Positions 6,099 through 9,545 of a stretch of DNA of 9,545 nt are shown here, one piece after another. The first letter of the stretch is position 1. Each line of letters opens with the position of its first letter. The DNA is from an uncultured Gemmatimonadota bacterium (lineage in GTDB: Bacteria > Gemmatimonadota > Gemmatimonadetes > Longimicrobiales > Gaopeijiaceae). The translations under genes were made by a program, and so were the position numbers. The stretch is from positions 1 through 9,545 of the forward strand of contig CAKZOQ010000206.1 in the NCBI GenBank assembly GCA_937136445.1, in the 5' to 3' direction. The notes under the pieces were generated by a model. It had not been told where the DNA came from, ran no database searches, and saw nothing but the letters and a program-made list of their open reading frames with translations.

Positions 6099-7727
6099 TC
6101 AAGCTTTGACGGCGATGCCCGTGGGCTGCTCGTCGTAGTAGCGGAGCTGATCGTCGTCCTGCTGTGCCCGCTGCAGGGCCCATTCGGAGTCGAAGAGGAT
6201 CATGGGGAGTCCGTCCGTGTCCTCCACCTGCCGGCGTCCGTAGGCCGACGCGGTCTTCTCGATGGCCGCCTCCGGGCCCTGCACCCAGCGGGCGCAGTGG
6301 AAGGGGAGCATCTCCAGGCGGGCATCCACCCCGTACTCCCGGTCCAGCCGATCCAGAAGGACGTCGAACTGGAGCTTTCCCACGGCGCCGACAATGGGGA
6401 CCGGGCCGGTGATGGACGGAGCGAAGAGGAGGAGGATGGTGCCTTCCTCGGCCAGGTGCTCCAGCCCCCGGTCCAGGTGCTTGCGCCGGAGCGGGTCGTC
6501 CAGGTGGATGCGGGCGAAGTGCTCGGGGCTGAAACGCGGCACGCCCGGGTAGTTCAGCTCCTCGTTCTCGAGCGCCACCGTGTCGCCCACCCGCAGGCTT
6601 CCCCGGTCGTGCAGTCCCACCACGTCGCCGGCCACCGCCTCTTCACTGAAGCTCCGGTCCCGAGCCATGAACTCCTGGGGCTGGGCCAGACGGAGGGACT
6701 TGCCGGTACGGGAGATGGTGGCTTCCTCCCCGGCCTGGAATCGTCCGGAGCAGATGCGCACGAAGGCCACCCGATCCCGGTGCTTCGGATCCATGTTGGC
6801 CTGCACCTTGAAGACGAAGCCGCTGAAGGGCTCGGCCACCGGGTCCACCACGCCCTGGCTACTCTCCCGGGGGACCGGGGCCGGGGCCTGATCCAGGAAG
6901 CGCTCCAGGAAGACGTCCACCCCGAAGTTGGTGAGGGCGCTCCCGAAGTAGACCGGCGACGCCTCGCCGCTGGCCACGGCCTCCCAGTCGGGCTGCTCGC
7001 CGGCGATCTCCAGGAGCTCGATCTCCTCCGAGACCCGGGCGTGCTCGTCCTCGCCGAGGAGCTCCACCAGCTCCGGGTCGTCGAGCTCCACGAGGCGGGC
7101 GTCGGGGCGGGACTGACCGTGGTCGGTGCCCTTCTCGTAGAGGCGGACCTGGCTGGCCAGCCGGTCGTACACCCCCACCATCTCGCCCCGTCGGCGCACG
7201 GGCCAGGTGGCCACGAAGCAGCGGATGCCCAGCTCCTTCTGCACGTCGTCGATGAGCTGGAGGGGGTCGGCTCCCACCCGGTCGCACTTGTTGACGAAGG
7301 TGAAGATGGGCAGGCGCCGGCGCTTGCACACGCTGAAGAGCTTCTCCGTCTGGGCCTCCACGCCCTTCCGGTTGTCCAGGAGCATGATGGCCGAGTCGGC
7401 GGCGGTCAGCGCCCGGTAGGTGTCTTCGGAGAAGTCCGAGTGGCCGGGGGTGTCCAGGAGGTTGATCCGGAAGCCCTGGTAGTCGAAGTGGAGGACCGAA
7501 GCCGTGATGGAGATCCCACGCTCCTGCTCCATCGCCAGCCAATCGGAGGTGGCGTGGCGACGGGCCCGACGGGCCTTCACCGACCCCGCCAGATGAATGG
7601 CTCCCCCGTAGAGGAGGAGCTTCTCCGTCAGGGTGGTCTTTCCCGCGTCGGGGTGGCTGATGATGGCGAAGGTGCGGCGGCGGGCGATCTCACGCTGGAG
7701 GTCGTCGCGGGCCGATTCGCGGGCCAT
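6099..7727 (-). CDS. prfC: Peptide chain release factor 3 (RF3)
   Basis: 542 residues against 529 in E. coli. RF3 is a cytoplasmic translational GTPase that removes RF1 and RF2 from the ribosome after peptide release. Motifs: G1 SHPDAGKTT (24-32), the RF3-typical KARRARRHATSDWLAMEQERGISIT (51-75) ending in the G2 threonine, G3 DTPGH (92-96) and G4 NKCD (146-149). The KAR-R-ATSDW-MEQERGISIT signature separates RF3 from EF-G, LepA and TypA. After the G domain come domain II (about 300-390, including PKHRDRVAFVRICSG) and a C-terminal domain with GAVGKLQFDVL. The ATG at 7727 is the natural start, but no Shine-Dalgarno is visible; two GC hairpins lie further upstream in the leader. The GPP34 gene follows downstream. 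Confidence 0.97.
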   Translation of the reverse strand: MARESARDDLQREIARRRTFAIISHPDAGKTTLTEKLLLYGGAIHLAGSVKARRARRHATSDWLAMEQERGISITASVLHFDYQGFRINLLDTPGHSDFSEDTYRALTAADSAIMLLDNRKGVEAQTEKLFSVCKRRRLPIFTFVNKCDRVGADPLQLIDDVQKELGIRCFVATWPVRRRGEMVGVYDRLASQVRLYEKGTDHGQSRPDARLVELDDPELVELLGEDEHARVSEEIELLEIAGEQPDWEAVASGEASPVYFGSALTNFGVDVFLERFLDQAPAPVPRESSQGVVDPVAEPFSGFVFKVQANMDPKHRDRVAFVRICSGRFQAGEEATISRTGKSLRLAQPQEFMARDRSFSEEAVAGDVVGLHDRGSLRVGDTVALENEELNYPGVPRFSPEHFARIHLDDPLRRKHLDRGLEHLAEEGTILLLFAPSITGPVPIVGAVGKLQFDVLLDRLDREYGVDARLEMLPFHCARWVQGPEAAIEKTASAYGRRQVEDTDGLPMILFDSEWALQRAQQDDDQLRYYDEQPTGIAVKA

Positions 7728-7781
7728 TGGATAGCGGGGGTGCAGGTGGGAGGCCGGGCGCGGATGGTGGCCGCCGGCGGG

Positions 7782-7803
7782 GTCCCGGAGATGCCGCCGG
7801 GAC
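7782..7803. other. Stem-loop in the predicted prfC leader (proximal)
   Basis: GTCCCGG (7782-7788) pairs perfectly with CCGGGAC (7797-7803) across an 8-base loop, 55-76 bases upstream of the prfC ATG. It would lie in the prfC 5' untranslated region if transcription starts in the AT-rich island. No U-run follows on either strand, so it does not look like an intrinsic terminator. Confidence 0.3.
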
Positions 7804-7816
7804 GGGCCGTCGAGCT

Positions 7817-7837
7817 ACTCCCGGGGGGCACGGGAGT
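7817..7837. other. Stem-loop in the predicted prfC leader (distal)
   Basis: ACTCCCG (7817-7823) pairs perfectly with CGGGAGT (7831-7837) around a 7-base loop. It lies 13 bases from the proximal hairpin, so the two could form a tandem structure in the prfC leader. Chance pairing is common at this G+C content. Confidence 0.28.
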
Positions 7838-7871
7838 TCCCCGAAGGAGCGTTCGGACACTCGACGGTACC

Positions 7872-7886
7872 ATCGATAAATACGAT
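7872..7886. promoter_or_regulatory. Candidate LysR-type operator, ATC-N9-GAT (T-N11-A)
   Basis: The sequence ATCGATAAATACGAT satisfies both the T-N11-A rule for LysR-family boxes and the stricter ATC-N9-GAT form known from NodD sites. With one more pair the palindrome is CATCG-N7-CGATG (7871-7887). It is in the AT-richest part of the prfC/sbtA divergent region, about 100 bases upstream of the sbtA start. A LysR-type gene ends the sbtA cassette at 9301. The link between that regulator and this site is inference. Confidence 0.4.
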
Positions 7887-7972
7887 GGGTAGCATTGATT
7901 GATCTGTCTTCCCGATGTCCGGCCAGGAGGCGACGCTCCTTCCGGCCGCCGACCTTCTTCGCCCTTGCCCTC

Positions 7973-7978
7973 GGGGAG
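7973..7978 (+). promoter_or_regulatory. sbtA: Ribosome binding site for sbtA (supports a TTG start)
   Basis: GGGGAG eight bases before the TTG at 7987. The alternative in-frame ATG at 7915 has no such site, and the protein from TTG begins just before the first membrane helix, as expected for the family. Confidence 0.6.
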
Positions 7979-7986
7979 TCCTTCCT

Positions 7987-8949
7987 TTGACCGAGATCCT
8001 TCGCCTCAACCTCCTCTCCCCCATCACCCTGGCCTTCGCCCTGGGGATCTTCGCCCGGGTCGTGAAGAGCGAGTTCTCCCTCCCCCGGCAGATGTACACC
8101 GGCCTGGGCATCTACCTCCTCTTCGCCCTGGGGCTGAAGGGAGGGGTGGAGCTGGCCAAGGAGCCGTTGGGCGTCATCATCCTTCCGGTTGCGGTGACGC
8201 TCGTACTGGGGTGCATCCGGCCCCTCACGAGCTACGCCGTCCTGCGGAAGCTGGGCGGGTTCAACACCGACGACTCCGCCGGGATCGCGGCGCACTACGG
8301 CTCGGTCTCCGCCGTAACCTTCATCGCGGCCCTGACCTTCCTGGAGGGGATGCGTGAGCCGGTAGAGGGCTACCTCCCCACTCTGCTGGCGATTCTGGAG
8401 AGCCCGGGGATCCATATCGCCCTTGCCATAGGCGCGCTGAAGCAAGCGGATCGCACCGAATCCATGGGGAGCGTCCTGCACGAGGTCCTGACGGGGCGCA
8501 CCATGATCCTCCTGGTGGGTGGTCTGGTGGTGGGCTACTTCATGGCGCCGGGGACCTGGGATCAGGTGGCCGGCTTCTACGACGGGGCCGTCTTCAAGGG
8601 GGCGCTCTGCCTCTTCCTCCTGGAGATGGGGGTCGTGGCCGGCGAGCGCCTGGGCGATCTGAAGGAGTCGGGGCTCTTCCTGCTGGCCTTCGGGGTGATC
8701 ATGGCGGTGATCCACGGGGTCGTCGGCGTCGGCGCCGGGCTCCTGGCCGGGCTGTCCCCTGGAGGCGCCACCGTGCTGGGTGCCATGTCGGCCAGCGCCT
8801 CCTACATCGCGGCGCCTCCGGCGGTGCGCATGACGCTCCCCGCCGCGAACCCGACCCTCTCGCTCACTGCCTCGCTGGCCATCACCTTCCCCTTCAACAT
8901 CATCTTCGGCATCCCCCTCTACTACCAGGTGGCGCTGTGGATGACCTGA
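7987..8949 (+). CDS. sbtA: Sodium-dependent bicarbonate transport family permease (SbtA-like)
   Basis: 320 residues from the TTG start, close to the family size. SbtA is an inner-membrane Na+/HCO3- symporter best known from the cyanobacterial carbon-concentrating mechanism. About ten hydrophobic helices are visible in two similar halves. Family landmarks: LLSPITLAFALG (9-20), the LGLKGGVEL loop (48-56), HYGSVSAVTFIAALTFLE (103-120, counterpart of the cyanobacterial GAVSGST substrate segment), the central hydrophilic region (152-170), and SASASYIAAPPAVRMTLPAANP (268-289, counterpart of the second SSSDISGPP substrate segment). The C-terminus TFPFNIIFGIPLYY is also typical. The linker between halves is short compared with Synechocystis SbtA. 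Transport of bicarbonate rather than another small anion is inferred from family. An sbtB-like gene follows, which strengthens the call. Confidence 0.9.
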   Translation: MTEILRLNLLSPITLAFALGIFARVVKSEFSLPRQMYTGLGIYLLFALGLKGGVELAKEPLGVIILPVAVTLVLGCIRPLTSYAVLRKLGGFNTDDSAGIAAHYGSVSAVTFIAALTFLEGMREPVEGYLPTLLAILESPGIHIALAIGALKQADRTESMGSVLHEVLTGRTMILLVGGLVVGYFMAPGTWDQVAGFYDGAVFKGALCLFLLEMGVVAGERLGDLKESGLFLLAFGVIMAVIHGVVGVGAGLLAGLSPGGATVLGAMSASASYIAAPPAVRMTLPAANPTLSLTASLAITFPFNIIFGIPLYYQVALWMT

Positions 8950-8984
8950 GCCCACCTCCCGTCTCCCCCGAGCCCCCGTCACCC

Positions 8985-9293
8985 ATGGAGCTCCACACGC
9001 TGACCCTCATCACCATCGTCGCCGAGCCGGTCCTTGAGGAACGCCTCACCCGGAGGCTCCTGGAGCTCGGTGCCACCGGCTACACCGTCATGGACATCCG
9101 GGGACGGGGAACCCGCGGCATTCGCACCGGGGACATTCCGGGCCAGGGGATCCGCATCGAGACCCTGGTGACCGACGAGGTGGCCGAAGCCATCCTGGAG
9201 GAGGCCACCGCATCCTGGTTCCCGCACTACGCGGTGGTGGTGTGGGCCAGCCCGGCGCGGGTGGTCCGGGGCGACAAGTACGTGGAAGGGTAG
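8985..9293 (+). CDS. sbtB: PII-like signalling protein, SbtB type
   Basis: 102 residues with the PII fold pattern: strand LHTLTLITIVAEPVLEERLTRRLLELGATGYTVMDIRGRGTRG, T-loop about 39-56, strand IRIETLVTDEVAEAILEEA, then AVVVWASPARVVRGDKYV. ELGATGYTV-x5-GRGTRGIR matches the SbtB signature (AGASGYTV...GKGSRNVR), including the two T-loop arginines. SbtB trimers sense adenine nucleotides and bind SbtA, limiting bicarbonate uptake. Two differences from cyanobacterial SbtB are visible: a T-loop shorter by about five residues and no C-terminal GPEGC-type extension after residue 102. The ATG at 8985 fits homologous N-termini. A GTG at 8937, overlapping the sbtA end, would add a Pro-rich 16-residue leader and is the alternative. 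Co-transcription with sbtA is very likely. Confidence 0.83.
   Translation: MELHTLTLITIVAEPVLEERLTRRLLELGATGYTVMDIRGRGTRGIRTGDIPGQGIRIETLVTDEVAEAILEEATASWFPHYAVVVWASPARVVRGDKYVEG
9284..9290 (+). promoter_or_regulatory. Ribosome binding site for the LysR gene
   Basis: GGAAGGG ends ten bases before the GTG at 9301 and lies inside the last codons of the sbtB-like gene. It supports the GTG start, although the spacing is at the long end. Confidence 0.4.
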
Positions 9294-9300
9294 GCCGCCG

Positions 9301-9545
9301 GTGACCGCACGCACCTTCAGCTACCACCACCTCCACTACTTCCTCGTGGTGACCCGGGAGGGCTCCATCACGGCAGCCGCCCGGGCGCTTGGGCTCACGC
9401 AGCCCACGGTGAGTGCCCAGGTGGCGGAGTTGGAGGCCGATCTGGGCGTGGCCCTCTTCCGGCGGCGCGGGGGGCGCCTCTCCCTCACGGCGGAAGGACG
9501 GGTGGCGCGGGACTACGCCGCCGAGATCTTCTCCCCGGGGGAAGG
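9301..9545 (+). CDS. LysR family transcriptional regulator, NhaR-like (N-terminal part, cut by window edge)
   Basis: 81 codons are visible before the window ends. This is the winged helix-turn-helix domain of a LysR-type regulator: FSYHHLHYFLVVTREGSITAAARALGLTQPTVSAQVAELEADLGVALFRRRGGRLSLTAEGR. The opening YHHLHYF-VV-REGSI and the closing ARDYAAEIFS resemble NhaR (NYNHLYYF...KEGS...YADKMF), the sodium-responsive activator of the Na+/H+ antiporter gene nhaA in E. coli. That resemblance is by eye only. The effector domain is outside the window, so the ligand is unknown. The GTG start lies seven bases after the sbtB stop on the same strand, so it is probably the third gene of the operon rather than divergent, as many LysR genes are. 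Control of sbtAB is inferred from position. Confidence 0.9.
   Translation, partial: MTARTFSYHHLHYFLVVTREGSITAAARALGLTQPTVSAQVAELEADLGVALFRRRGGRLSLTAEGRVARDYAAEIFSPGE

Larger units (their letters stand above)
7728..7986. other. Divergent intergenic region between prfC and sbtA
   Basis: 259 bases with no convincing gene. It holds two GC-rich stem-loops near prfC (7782-7803 and 7817-7837), an AT-rich island (7871-7905) with an ATC-N9-GAT palindrome, and the sbtA ribosome site at 7973-7978. An ATG at 7915 in frame with sbtA has no Shine-Dalgarno. An AGGAGG at 7925-7930 has no start codon at a usable distance. The promoters of both prfC and sbtA must lie here, but no confident -35/-10 pair could be chosen. 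Confidence 0.6.

Noticed and set aside
6297..7892. Plus-strand open frame opposite prfC
   Set aside because: Antisense shadow of RF3; the translation shows no recognisable domain while the opposite strand is a complete RF3.
7915..7986. Upstream ATG extension of sbtA
   Set aside because: No Shine-Dalgarno, and it would add 24 residues before the first helix; the TTG at 7987 has GGGGAG at ideal spacing.
7690..8982. Minus-strand open frame opposite sbtA
   Set aside because: Low-complexity Gly/Arg/Glu/Asp/His translation opposite a clear membrane transporter; it also crosses the AT-rich intergenic region.
1..9545. Search by eye for CRISPR arrays, tRNA genes, insertion sequences, phage or defence genes
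   Set aside because: No regularly spaced repeats, cloverleaf or TTCGA-type T-arm context, transposase or integrase motifs were seen; the genes are ordinary metabolic, transport and translation functions.

Overview
This is a G+C-rich bacterial window, estimated by eye at about two thirds G+C. Genes are packed tightly on both strands and third codon positions are strongly G/C. Half of the genes have a clear Shine-Dalgarno sequence and half have none. The mix of Feo iron uptake, RF3, a bacterial GOLPH3-like (GPP34) protein and a bicarbonate-transporter cassette would suit Gemmatimonadota or another high-GC phylum. That placement is an inference with low certainty. No tRNA, rRNA, CRISPR array, transposase or integrase is visible.

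Layout. (1) 1-655, minus: the N-terminal part of a luciferase-like (LLM) flavin-dependent oxidoreductase, cut by the window edge. It is divergent from a complete PLP aminotransferase at 774-2072, plus. (2) 2110-2859, minus: a flavodoxin-fold NAD(P)H-dependent FMN reductase-type protein. It is divergent from a feoA-feoB ferrous iron uptake operon at 3029-5220, plus. (3) A perfect 15-bp hairpin at 5273-5307 separates feoB from the convergent minus-strand pair prfC (RF3, 6099-7727) and a GPP34/GOLPH3-family gene (5333-6025). (4) Divergent from prfC is a plus-strand cassette: sbtA (Na+-dependent bicarbonate permease, 7987-8949), an sbtB-like PII-family gene (8985-9293) and a LysR-type regulator (9301 to the window edge).

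How the genes fit together. FeoA/FeoB form the cytoplasmic-membrane Fe2+ importer, and the divergent flavodoxin-fold reductase could supply electrons for iron or flavin reduction (inference). SbtA would import bicarbonate, and the PII-like protein next to it is expected to gate it in response to adenylate nucleotides. The downstream LysR protein, whose helix-turn-helix region resembles NhaR, may control the cassette. A clean ATC-N9-GAT (T-N11-A) palindrome at 7872-7886, in the AT-richest part of the prfC/sbtA intergenic region, is a plausible operator. The most interesting points are this compact sbtA-sbtB-lysR unit with an SbtB that lacks the usual C-terminal loop, and the GOLPH3-like protein that seems to lack the phosphoinositide-binding tryptophan of its eukaryotic relatives.
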